Positions 1-10,441 are shown, counted from the first letter of the stretch. The stretch: DNA of 64,000 nucleotides from Agrostemma githago (GCA_958450325.1 CAUDLW010000089.1:1-64000), one strand, 5' to 3'. Program-made: numbers and translations. The notes: generated by a model from the sequence alone, not told the origin.

Positions 1-166
1 CCGCGGAGCGGGTCCGCCTAATCCAACCCTAAACCCTTTTCTGTCCCGTCTGATGCAGTACCCTACTCTTAAGGTTTAGTGCCCCATCTTTTAATCACAT
101 CCACGACAGGGTTCACCAATACCCTCTTAGGGTTCAGTTTTTTGCGGGTTTAGTGACCTTTAATAA

Positions 167-239
167 GGAAAAGGGTTTAGGGTTGGATTAGGCGGAGCCG
201 CGAAGCGGGTCCGCCTAATCCAACCCTAAACCCTTTTCC
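167..239. repeat. 73-bp telomere-motif inverted repeat (representative of about 325)
   Basis: The 30 bp from GGAAAAGGG to GGCGGA (167-196) are the exact reverse complement of the 30 bp from TCCGCC to CCCTTTTCC (210-239). The 13-bp centre GCCGCGAAGCGGG extends the stem with CCGC/GCGG around a GAA triloop, leaving one G-G mismatch. Each arm is therefore 35 bp with a 3-nt loop. The structure spans the junction of adjacent units and recurs at every junction, with variants. The inner GCGAAGC is the sequence known from DNA structural work as an exceptionally stable mini-hairpin closed by a sheared G-A pair. Extrusion as a cruciform or single-strand hairpin is inferred, not shown. Confidence 0.95.
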
Positions 240-394
240 GTCCCGTCTTATGCAGTACCCTACTCTTAAGGTTCAGTGCCCCACAGTTGAATCACATCCA
301 CGACAGGGTTCACCAATACCCTCTTAGGGTTCAGTTTCTTGCGGGTTTAGTGACCTTGAATAAGGAAAAGGGTTAAGGGTTGGATTAGGCGGAG
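198..394 (+). repeat. Reference satellite unit (unit 2) with internal map
   Basis: This is used as the map of one unit; subtract 197 for unit coordinates. Positions 1-12 are the right half of the hairpin centre (CCGCGAAGCGGG). Positions 13-42 are the right inverted-repeat arm with CCCTAAACCC. Positions 43-58 are a C-rich linker. Positions 59-80 are subrepeat 1. Positions 84-106 are the most class-diagnostic part (CATCTTTG, CATAGTTG, CATATTTG or CTATCTTTG, followed by CACAT, CGCAT or CATAT). Positions 107-117 hold AGGGTTCACC. Positions 120-138 are subrepeat 2. Positions 143-166 hold GCGGGTTTAGTGACC. Positions 167-196 are the left arm with GGGTTTAGGG. Short extra dyads are ACCCT-CTT-AGGGT (121-133), CCTT-GAAT-AAGG (157-168) and CTTAAG (68-73). 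The consensus contains stops in every frame. Confidence 0.95.
256..335 (+). repeat. Internal subrepeat pair inside the unit (representative)
   Basis: Two segments of the unit body are related. TACCCT-ACTCTTAA-GGTTCAGT lies at 256-277 and TACCCT-CTTAG-GGTTCAGT at 317-335. They differ by a 3-bp gap and one substitution. A third partial copy, AGGGTTCACC, lies between them at about 305-314. The offset is 58-61 bp, close to a third of the unit, suggesting that the body grew by duplication of a shorter ancestral segment before the 197-bp unit was amplified. The shared AGGGTT/ACCCT words resemble degenerate telomere repeats. Confidence 0.8.
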
Positions 395-2758
395 CCGCGA
401 AGCGGGTCTGCCTAATCCAACCCTAAAACCTTTTCCGTCCCGTCTTATGCAGTACCCTACTCTTAAGGTTCAGTGCCCTATCTTTGAATCGCATCCACGA
501 CAGGGTTCACCAATACCCTCTTAGGGTTCAGTTTCTTGCGGGTTTAGTGACCTTGAATAAGGAAAAGGGTTTATGGTTGGATTAGGCGGAGCCGCGGAGC
601 GGGTCCGCCTAATCCAACCCTAAACCCTTTTCTGTCCCGTCTGATGCAGTACCCTACTCTTAAGGTTTAGTGCCCTATCTTTGAATCACATCCACGACAG
701 GGTTCACCAATACCCTCTTAGGGTTCAGTTTCTTGCGGGTTTAGTGACCTTGAATAAGGAAAAGGGTTTAGGGTTGGATTAGGCGGAGCCGCGAAGCGGG
801 TCCGCCTAATCCAACCCTAAACCCTTTTCCGTCCCGTCTTATGCAGTACCCTACTCTTAAGGTTCAGTACCCCATATTTGAATCACATCCACGACATGGT
901 TCACCAATACCCTCTTAGGGTTAAGTTTCTTGCGGGTTTAGTGACCTTGAATAAGGAAAAGGGTTTAGGGTTGGATTAGGCGGAGCCGCAAAGCGGGTCC
1001 GCCTAATCCAACCCTAAACCCTCTTCCGTCCCGTCTTATGCAGCACCCTACTCTTAAGGTTCAGTGCCCCATAGTTGAATCACATCCACGACAGGGTTCA
1101 CCAATACCCTCTTAGGGTTCAGTTTCTTGCGGGTTTAGTGACCTTGAATAAGGAAAAGGGTTTAGGGTTGGATTAGGCAGAGCCGCGAAGCGGGGCCGCC
1201 TAATCCAACCCTAAACCCTTTTCCGTCCCGTCTTATGCAGTACCCTACTCTTAAGGGTCAGTGCCCCATCTTTGAATCACATCCACGACACGGATCACCA
1301 ATACCCTCTTAGGGTTCAGTTTCTTGCGGGTTTAGTGACCTTGAATAAGGAAAAGGGTTTAGGGTTGGATTAGGCGGAGCTGCGAAGCGGGTCCGCCTCA
1401 TCCAACCCTAAACACTTTTCCGTCCCGTCTTATGCAGTACCCTACTCTTAAGGTTCAGTGCCCCATAGTTGAATCACATCCACGACAGGGTTCACCAATA
1501 CCCTCTTAGGGTTCAGTTTCTTGCGGGTTTAGTGACCTTGAATAAGGAAAAGGGTTTAGGGTTGGCTTAGGCAAAGCCGCGAAGCGGGTCCGCCTAATCC
1601 AACCCTAAACCCTTTTCTGTCCCGTCTTATGCAGTACCCTACTCTTAAGGTTCAGTGCCCCATCTTTGAATCACATCCACGACATGGTTCACCAATACCC
1701 TCTTAGGGTTCAGTTTCTTGCGGGTTTAGTGACCTTGAATAAGGAAAAGGGTTTAGGGTTGGATTAGGCAGAGCCGCGAAGCGGGGCCGCCTAATCCAAC
1801 CCTAAACCCTTTTCCGTCCCGTCTTATGCAGTACCCTACTCTTAAGGTTCAGTGCCCTATCTTTGAATCGCATCCACGACAGGGTTCACCAATACCCTCT
1901 TAGGCTTCAGTTTCTTGCGGGTTTAGTGACCTTGAGTAAGGAAAAGGGTTTATGGTTGGATGAGGCGGAGCCGCGGAGCGGGTCCGCCTAATCCAACCCA
2001 AAACCCTTTTCTGTCCCGTCTGATGCAGTACCCTACTCTTAAGGTTCAGTGCCCCATCTTTGAATCATATCCACAACAGGGTTCACCAATACCCTCTTAG
2101 GGTTCAGCTTCTTGCGGGTTTAGTGACCTTGAATAAGGAAAAGGGTTTAGGGTTGGATTAGGCAGAGCCGCGAAGCGGGGCCGCCTAATCCAACCCTAAA
2201 CCCTTTTCCGTCCCGTCTTATGCAGTACCCTACTCTTAAGGTTCAGTGCCCCATCTTTGAATCACATCCACGACAGGGTTCACCAATACCCTCTTAGGGT
2301 TCAGTTTCTTGCGTGTTTAGTGACCTTGAATAAGGAAAAGGGTTTAGGGTTGGATTAGGCGGAGCCTCGAAGCGGGGCAGCCTAATCCAACCCTAAACCC
2401 TTTTCCGTCCCGTCTTATGCAGTACCCTACTCTTAAGGTTCAGTGCCCCATCTTTGAATCACATCCACGACAGGGTTCACCAATACCCTCTTAGAGTTCA
2501 GTTTCTTGCGGGTTTAGTGACCTTGAATAAGGAAAAGGGTTTAGGGTTGGATTAGGCGGAGCCGCGAAGCGGGTCTGCCTAATCCAACCCTAAAACCTTT
2601 TCCGTCCCGTCTTATGCAGTACCCTACTCTTAAGGTTCAGTGCCCTATCTTTGAATCGCATCCACGACAGGGTTCACCAATACCCTCTTAGGGTTCAGTT
2701 TCTTGCGGGTTTAGTGACCTTGAATAAGGAAAAGGGTTTATGGTTGGATTAGGCGGAG

Positions 2759-4531
2759 CCGCGGAGCGGGTCCGCCTAATCCAACCCTAAACCCTTTTCT
2801 GTCCCGTCTGATGCAGTACCCTACTCTTAAGGTTTAGTGCCCCATCTTTTAATCACATCCACGACAGGGTTCACCAATACCCTCTTAGGGTTCAGTTTTT
2901 TGCGGGTTTAGTGACCTTTAATAAGGAAAAGGGTTTAGGGTTGGATTAGGCGGAGCCGCGAAGCGGGTCCGCCTAATCCAACCCTAAACCCTTTTCCGTC
3001 CCGTCTTATGCAGTACCCTACTCTTAAGGTTCAGTGCCCCATAGTTGAATCACATCCACGACAGGGTTCACCAATACCCTCTTAGGGTTCAGTTTCTTGC
3101 GGGTTTAGTGACCTTGAATAAGGAAAAGGGTTAAGGGTTGGATTAGGCGGAGCCGCGAAGCGGGTCTGCCTAATCCAACCCTAAAACCTTTTCCGTCCCG
3201 TCTTATGCAGTACCCTACTCTTAAGGTTCAGTGCCCTATCTTTGAATCGCATCCACGACAGGGTTCACCAATACCCTCTTAGGGTTCAGTTTCTTGCGGG
3301 TTTAGTGACCTTGAATAAGGAAAAGGGTTTATGGTTGGATTAGGCGGAGCCGTGGAGCGGGTCCGCCTAATCCAACCCTAAACCCTTTTCTGTCCCGTCT
3401 GATGCAGTACCCTACTCTTAAGGTTTAGTGCCCTATCTTTGAATCACATCCACGACAGGGTTCACCAATACCCTCTTAGGGTTCAGTTTCTTGCGGGTTT
3501 AGTGACCTTGAATAAGGAAAAGGGTTTAGGGTTGGATTAGGCGGAGCCGCGAAGCGGGTCCGCCTAATCCAACCCTAAACCCTTTTCCGTCCCGTCTTAT
3601 GCAGTACCCTACTCTTAAGGTTCAGTACCCCATATTTGAATCACATCCACGACATGGTTCACCAATACCCTCTTAGGGTTAAGTTTCTTGCGGGTTTAGT
3701 GACCTTGAATAAGGAAAAGGGTTTAGGGTTGGATTAGGCGGAGCCGCAAAGCGGGTCCGCCTAATCCAACCCTAAACCCTCTTCCGTCCCGTCTTATGCA
3801 GCACCCTACTCTTAAGGTTCAGTGCCCCATAGTTGAATCACATCCACGACAGGGTTCACCAATACCCTCTTAGGGTTCAGTTTCTTGCGGGTTTAGTGAC
3901 CTTGAATAAGGAAAAGGGTTTAGGGTTGGATTAGGCAGAGCCGCGAAGCGGGGCCGCCTAATCCAACCCTAAACCCTTTTCCGTCCCGTCTTATGCAGTA
4001 CCCTACTCTTAAGGTTCAGTGCCCCATCTTTGAATCACATCCACGACACGGATCACCAATACCCTCTTAGGGTTCAGTTTCTTGCGGGTTTAGTGACCTT
4101 GAATAAGGAAAAGGGTTTAGGGTTGGATTAGGCGGAGCTGCGAAGCGGGTCCGCCTCATCCAACCCTAAACACTTTTCCGTCCCGTCTTATGCAGTACCC
4201 TACTCTTAAGGTTCAGTGCCCCATAGTTGAATCACATCCACGACAGGGTTCACCAATACCCTCTTAGGGTTCAGTTTCTTGCGGGTTTAGTGACCTTGAA
4301 TAAGGAAAAGGGTTTAGGGTTGGCTTAGGCAAAGCCGCGAAGCGGGTCCGCCTAATCCAACCCTAAACCCTTTTCTGTCCCGTCTTATGCAGTACCCTAC
4401 TCTTAAGGTTCAGTGCCCCATCTTTGAATCACATCCACGACATGGTTCACCAATACCCTCTTAGGGTTCAGTTTCTTGCGGGTTTAGTGACCTTGAATAA
4501 GGAAAAGGGTTTAGGGTTGGATTAGGCAGAG
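2759..4531. repeat. Second copy of the A-to-I run (9 units, offset 2758 bp)
   Basis: Units 15-23 repeat units 1-9 in order at a spacing of exactly 14 units, sharing class-specific substitutions such as CATCTTTTAATC, GCAGCACCC, GACACGGATC, CCTCATCC and the GGCTTAGGCAAAG tail. Small private differences exist: CACAGTTG at 286 against CATAGTTG here, GGGTCAGTG near 1256 against GGTTCAGTG, and CCGTGG at 3350. The run ends where unit 24 switches to class C instead of J, which marks a rearrangement boundary near 4532. Confidence 0.85.
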
Positions 4532-6304
4532 CCGCGAAGCGGGTCTGCCTAATCCAACCCTAAAACCTTTTCCGTCCCGTCTTATGCAGTACCCTACTCT
4601 TAAGGTTCAGTGCCCTATCTTTGAATCGCATCCACGACAGGGTTCACCAATACCCTCTTAGGGTTCAGTTTCTTGCGGGTTTAGTGACCTTGAATAAGGA
4701 AAAGGGTTTATGGTTGGATTAGGCGGAGCCGCGGAGCGGGTCCGCCTAATCCAACCCTAAACCCTTTTCTGTCCCGTCTGATGCAGTACCCTACTCTTAA
4801 GGTTTAGTGCCCTATCTTTGAATCACATCCACGACAGGGTTCACCAATACCCTCTTAGGGTTCAGTTTCTTGCGGGTTTAGTGACCTTGAATAAGGAAAA
4901 GGGTTTAGGGTTGGATTAGGCGGAGCCGCGAAGCGGGTCCGCCTAATCCAACCCTAAACCCTTTTCCGTCCCGTCTTATGCAGTACCCTACTCTTAAGGT
5001 TCAGTGCCCTATCTTTGAATCGCATCCACGACAGGGTTCACCAATACCCTCTTAGGGTTCAGTTTCTTGCGGGTTTAGTGACCTTGAGTAAGGAAAAGGG
5101 TTTATGGTTGGATGAGGCGGAGCCGCGGAGCGGGTCCGCCTAATCCAACCCAAAACCCTTTTCTGTCCCGTCTGATGCAGTACCCTACTCTTAAGGTTCA
5201 GTGCCCCATCTTTGAATCATATCCACAACAGGGTTCACCAATACCCTCTTAGGGTTCAGTTTCTTGCGGGTTTAGTGACCTTTAATAAGGAAAAGGGTTT
5301 AGGGTTGGATTAGGCGGAGCCGCGAAGCGGGTCCACCTAATCCAACCCTAAACCCTTTTCCGTCCCGTCTTATGCAGTACCCTACTCTTAAGGTTCAGTA
5401 CCCCATATTTGAATCACATCCACGACATGGTTCACCAATACCCTCTTAGGGTTCAGTTTCTTGCGGGTTTAGTGACCTTGAAAAAGGAAAAGGGTTTAGG
5501 GTTGGATTAGGCGGACCCGCTTCGCGGCTCCGCCTAATCCAACCCTAAACCCTTTTCCGTCCCGTCTTATGCAGTACCCTACTCTTAAGGTTCAGTGCCC
5601 CATAGTTGAATCACATCCACGACAGGGTTCACCAATACACTCTTAGGGTTCAGTTTCTTGCGGGTTTAGTGACCTTGAATAAGGAAAAGGGTTAAGGGTT
5701 GGATTAGGCGGAGCCGGGAAGCGGGTCCGCCTAATCCAACCCTAAACCCTTTTCCGTCCCGTCTTATGCAGTACCCTACTCTTAAGGTTCAGTGCCCTAT
5801 CTTTGAATCGCATCCACGACAGGGTTCACCAATACCCTCTTAGGGTTCAGTTTCTTGCGGGTTTAGTGACCTTGAATAAGGAAAAGGGTTTATGGTTGGA
5901 TTAGGCGGAGCCGCGGAGCGGGTCCGCCTAATCCAAACCTAAACCATTTTCTGTCCCGTCTGATGCAGTACCCTACTCTTAAGGTTCAGTGCCCCATCTT
6001 TGAATCATATCCACGACAGGGTTCACCAATACCCTCATAGGGTTCAGTTTCTTGCGGGTTTAGTGACCTTTAATAAGGAAAAGGGTTTAGGGTTGGATTA
6101 GGCGGAGCCGCGAAGCGGGTCCGCCTCATCCAACCCTAAACCCTTTTCCGTCCCGTCTTATGCAGTACCCTACTCTTAAGGTTCAGTGCCCCATCTTTGA
6201 ATCACATCCACGACATGGTTCACCAATACCCTCTTAGGGTTCAGTTTCTTGCGGGTTTAGTGACCTTGAATAAGGAAAAGGGTTTAGGGTTGGATTAGGC
6301 AGAG
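4532..6304. repeat. Tandem 9-mer HOR, copy 1 (1773 bp)
   Basis: Units 24-32 run C, D, J-like, K-like, E-like with GAAAAAGG, a unit with the flipped hairpin core, a unit with GCCGGGAAG, a unit with CCAAACC and CCTCATAGG, and a unit with CCTCATCC plus GACATGG. The next nine units repeat units 24-31 in order at exactly 1773 bp. By eye the copies look identical over most of their length, so this duplication is among the more recent in the left half. Confidence 0.88.
5486..5558. repeat. Hairpin with inverted core (flipped centre)
   Basis: The 25-bp centre at 5510-5534 reads GGACCCGC-TTC-GCGGCTCC within GGCGG/CCGCC. This is the exact reverse complement of the usual GGAGCCGC-GAA-GCGGGTCC. The flanking 24-bp arms are unchanged, as expected if the sequence between the arms was inverted, because perfect inverted-repeat arms look the same after inversion. 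Confidence 0.93.
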
Positions 6305-8077
6305 CCGCGAAGCGGGTCTGCCTAATCCAACCCTAAAACCTTTTCCGTCCCGTCTTATGCAGTACCCTACTCTTAAGGTTCAGTGCCCTATCTTTGAATC
6401 GCATCCACGACAGGGTTCACCAATACCCTCTTAGGGTTCAGTTTCTTGCGGGTTTAGTGACCTTGAATAAGGAAAAGGGTTTATGGTTGGATTAGGCGGA
6501 GCCGCGGAGCGGGTCCGCCTAATCCAACCCTAAACCCTTTTCTGTCCCGTCTGATGCAGTACCCTACTCTTAAGGTTTAGTGCCCTATCTTTGAATCACA
6601 TCCACGACAGGGTTCACCAATACCCTCTTAGGGTTCAGTTTCTTGCGGGTTTAGTGACCTTGAATAAGGAAAAGGGTTTAGGGTTGGATTAGGCGGAGCC
6701 GCGAAGCGGGTCCGCCTAATCCAACCCTAAACCCTTTTCCGTCCCGTCTTATGCAGTACCCTACTCTTAAGGTTCAGTGCCCTATCTTTGAATCGCATCC
6801 ACGACAGGGTTCACCAATACCCTCTTAGGGTTCAGTTTCTTGCGGGTTTAGTGACCTTGAGTAAGGAAAAGGGTTTATGGTTGGATGAGGCGGAGCCGCG
6901 GAGCGGGTCCGCCTAATCCAACCCAAAACCCTTTTCTGTCCCGTCTGATGCAGTACCCTACTCTTAAGGTTCAGTGCCCCATCTTTGAATCATATCCACA
7001 ACAGGGTTCACCAATACCCTCTTAGGGTTCAGTTTCTTGCGGGTTTAGTGACCTTTAATAAGGAAAAGGGTTTAGGGTTGGATTAGGCGGAGCCGCGAAG
7101 CGGGTCCACCTAATCCAACCCTAAACCCTTTTCCGTCCCGTCTTATGCAGTACCCTACTCTTAAGGTTCAGTACCCCATATTTGAATCACATCCACGACA
7201 TGGTTCACCAATACCCTCTTAGGGTTCAGTTTCTTGCGGGTTTAGTGACCTTGAAAAAGGAAAAGGGTTTAGGGTTGGATTAGGCGGACCCGCTTCGCGG
7301 CTCCGCCTAATCCAACCCTAAACCCTTTTCCGTCCCGTCTTATGCAGTACCCTACTCTTAAGGTTCAGTGCCCCATAGTTGAATCACATCCACGACAGGG
7401 TTCACCAATACACTCTTAGGGTTCAGTTTCTTGCGGGTTTAGTGACCTTGAATAAGGAAAAGGGTTAAGGGTTGGATTAGGCGGAGCCGGGAAGCGGGTC
7501 CGCCTAATCCAACCCTAAACCCTTTTCCGTCCCGTCTTATGCAGTACCCTACTCTTAAGGTTCAGTGCCCTATCTTTGAATCGCATCCACGACAGGGTTC
7601 ACCAATACCCTCTTAGGGTTCAGTTTCTTGCGGGTTTAGTGACCTTGAATAAGGAAAAGGGTTTATGGTTGGATTAGGCGGAGCCGCGGAGCGGGTCCGC
7701 CTAATCCAAACCTAAACCATTTTCTGTCCCGTCTGATGCAGTACCCTACTCTTAAGGTTCAGTGCCCCATCTTTGAATCATATCCACGACAGGGTTCACC
7801 AATACCCTCATAGGGTTCAGTTTCTTGCGGGTTTAGTGACCTTTAATAAGGAAAAGGGTTTAGGGTTGGATTAGGCGGAGCCGCGAAGCGGGTCCGCCTC
7901 ATCCAACCCTAAACCCTTTTCCGTCCCGTCTTATGCAGTACCCTACTCTTAAGGTTCAGTGCCCCATAGTTGAATCACATCCACGACAGGGTTCACCAAT
8001 ACCCTCTTAGGGTTCAGTTTCTTGTGGGTTTAGTGACCTTGAATAAGGAAAAGGGTTTAGGGTTGGCTTAGGCACAG
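6305..8077. repeat. Tandem 9-mer HOR, copy 2 (1773 bp)
   Basis: Units 33-40 match units 24-31 marker for marker, including the flipped core (5510 and 7283), GCCGGGAAG, AATACACTC and CCAAACC. Unit 41 differs from unit 32. It carries CATAGTTG, TTGTGGG and a GGCTTAGGCACAG tail, an H-like unit. The exchange point therefore falls in or near the last unit of the 9-mer. Confidence 0.88.
7259..7331. repeat. Hairpin with inverted core, duplicated copy
   Basis: Positions 7283-7307 carry the same flipped centre as 5510-5534, 1773 bp away. The surrounding 9-mer is duplicated, so this is most simply a copy of one inversion event and not a second event. Confidence 0.93.
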
Positions 8078-10441
8078 CCGCGAAGCGGGTCCGCCTAATC
8101 CAACCCTAAACCCTTTTCCGTCCCGTCTTATGCAGTACCCTACTCTTAAGGTTCAGTGCCCCATCTTTGAATCACATCCACGACATGGTTCACCAATACC
8201 CTCTTAGGGTTCAGCTTCTTGCGGGTTTAGTGACCTTGAATAAGGAAAAGGGTTTAGGGTTGGATTAGGCAGAGCCGCGAAGCGGGGCCGCCTAATCCAA
8301 CCCTAAACCCTTTTCCGTCCCGTCTTATGCAGTACCCTACTCTTAAGGTTCAGTGCCCCATCTTTGAATCACATCCACGACAGGGTTCACCAATACCCTC
8401 TTAGGGTTCAGTTTCTTGCGTGTTTAGTGACCTTGAATAAGGAAAAGGGTTTAGGGTTGGATTAGGCGGAGCCTCGAAGCGGGGCAGCCTAATCCAACCC
8501 TAAACCCTTTTCCGTCCCGTCTTATGCAGTACCCTACTCTTAAGGTTCAGTGCCCCATCTTTGAATCACATCCACGACAGGGTTCACCAATACCCTCTTA
8601 GAGTTCAGTTTCTTGCGGGTTTAGTGACCTTGAATAAGGAAAAGGGTTTAGGGTTGGATTAGGCGGAGCCGCGAAGCGGGTCTGCCTAATCCAACCCTAA
8701 AACCTTTTCCGTCCCGTCTTATGCAGTACCCTACTCTTAAGGTTCAGTGCCCTATCTTTGAATCGCATCCACGACAGGGTTCACCAATACCCTCTTAGGG
8801 TTCAGTTTCTTGCGGGTTTAGTGACCTTGAATAAGGAAAAGGGTTTATGGTTGGATTAGGCGGAGCCGCGGAGCGGGTCCGCCTAATCCAACCCTAAACC
8901 CTTTTCTGTCCCGTCTGATGCAGTACCCTACTCTTAAGGTTTAGTGCCCCATCTTTTAATCACATCCACGACAGGGTTCACCAATACCCTCTTAGGGTTC
9001 AGTTTTTTGCGGGTTTAGTGACCTTTAATAAGGAAAAGGGTTTAGGGTTGGATTAGGCGGAGCCGCGAAGCGGGTCCGCCTAATCCAACCCTAAACCCTT
9101 TTCTGTCCCGTCTTATGCAGTACCCTACTCTTAAGGTTCAGTGCCCCATAGTTGAATCACATCCACGACAGGGTTCACCAATACCCTCTTAGGGTTCAGT
9201 TTCTTGCGGGTTTAGTGACCTTGAATAAGGAAAAGGGTTAAGGGTTGGATTAGGCGGAGCCGCGAAGCGGGTCTGCCTAATCCAACCCTAAAACCTTTTC
9301 CGTCCCGTCTTATGCAGTACCCTACTCTTAAGGTTCAGTGCCCTATCTTTGAATCGCATCCACGACAGGGTTCACCAATACCCTCTTAGGGTTCAGTTTC
9401 TTGCGGGTTTAGTGACCTTGAATAAGGAAAAGGGTTTATGGTTGGATTAGGCGGAGCCGCGGAGCGGGTCCGCCTAATCCAACCCTAAACCCTTTTCTGT
9501 CCCGTCTGATGCAGTACCCTACTCTTAAGGTTTAGTGCCCTATCTTTGAATCACATCCACGACAGGGTTCACCAATACCCTCTTAGGGTTCAGTTTCTTG
9601 CGGGTTTAGTGACCTTGAATAAGGAAAAGGGTTTAGGGTTGGATTAGGCGGAGCCGCGAAGCGGGTCCGCCTAATCCAACCCTAAACCCTTTTCCGTCCC
9701 GTCTTATGCAGTACCCTACTCTTAAGGTTCAGTACCCCATATTTGAATCACATCCACGACATGGTTCACCAATACCCTCTTAGGGTTAAGTTTCTTGCGG
9801 GTTTAGTGACCTTGAATAAGGAAAAGGGTTTAGGGTTGGATTAGGCGGAGCCGCAAAGCGGGTCCGCCTAATCCAACCCTAAACCCTCTTCCGTCCCGTC
9901 TTATGCAGCACCCTACTCTTAAGGTTCAGTGCCCCATAGTTGAATCACATCCACGACAGGGTTCACCAATACCCTCTTAGGGTTCAGTTTCTTGCGGGTT
10001 TAGTGACCTTGAATAAGGAAAAGGGTTTAGGGTTGGATTAGGCAGAGCCGCGAAGCGGGGCCGCCTAATCCAACCCTAAACCCTTTTCCGTCCCGTCTTA
10101 TGCAGTACCCTACTCTTAAGGTTCAGTGCCCCATCTTTGAATCACATCCACGACAGGGTTCACCAATACCCTCTTAGGGTTCAGTTTCTTGCGTGTTTAG
10201 TGACCTTGAATAAGGAAAAGGGTTTAGGGTTAGATTAGGCGGAGCCTCAAAGCGGGGCAGCCTAATCCAACCCTAAACCCTTTTCCGTCCCGTCTTATGC
10301 AGTACCCTACTCTTAAGGTTCAGTGCCCCATCTTTGAATCACATCCACGACAGGGTTCACCAATACCCTCTTAGAGTTCAGTTTCTTGCGGGTTTAGTGA
10401 CCTTGAATAAGGAAAAGGGTTTAGGGTTGGATTAGGCGGAG
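8078..10441. repeat. Tandem 12-mer HOR, copy 1 (2364 bp)
   Basis: Units 42-53 are I, L, M, C, A, B, C, D, E, F, L, M. Units 54-65 repeat them in the same order. The marker GGGTTAGATT followed by CCTCAAAG occurs only near 10228 and 12592, exactly 2364 bp apart. The part from 8275 to 10047 (L-M-C-A-B-C-D-E-F) also recapitulates 2168-3940 at an offset of 31 units, so this segment resembles the start of the window on the far side of the 9-mer pair. Confidence 0.87.

Larger units (their letters stand above)
1..2758. repeat. 14-unit block, classes A-B-C-D-E-F-G-H-I-J-K-L-M-C
   Basis: This block defines the variant classes used below. A: CCGCGG head with CATCTTTTAATC and a six-T run. B: CATAGTTG with GGTTAAGGG tail. 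C: GGTCTGCC, TAAAACC and GAATCGCAT. D: CCGCGG with GGTTTAGTGCCCTATC. E: GTACCCCATATTTG with GACATGG. F: CCGCAAAG with GCAGCACCC. G: GACACGGATCACC. H: GCTGCG with CCTCATCC. I: GACATGG with GCAGAG tail. J: GAGTAAGG with GGATGAGG. K: ACCCAAAACC with CACAACAGG. L: TTGCGTGTTT. M: CCTCGAAG with TAGAGTTC. The first nine units (1-1773) recur at 2759-4531. Confidence 0.85.

Noticed and set aside
167..239. Intrinsic transcription terminator (GC hairpin followed by CCCTTTTCC)
   Set aside because: The T run is only four bases and lies inside the palindrome arm, the structure is symmetric on both strands, and no gene precedes it. It is a satellite feature and not a bacterial terminator.
167..239. Circular ssDNA virus replication origin (stem-loop)
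   Set aside because: The loop is three bases and lacks the TAATATTAC-type nonanucleotide, and no Rep-like coding sequence exists.
5486..5558. Inversion of a whole block of units
   Set aside because: Unit bodies on both sides keep the normal orientation. Only the 25-bp core is reversed, so the event was confined to the palindrome.
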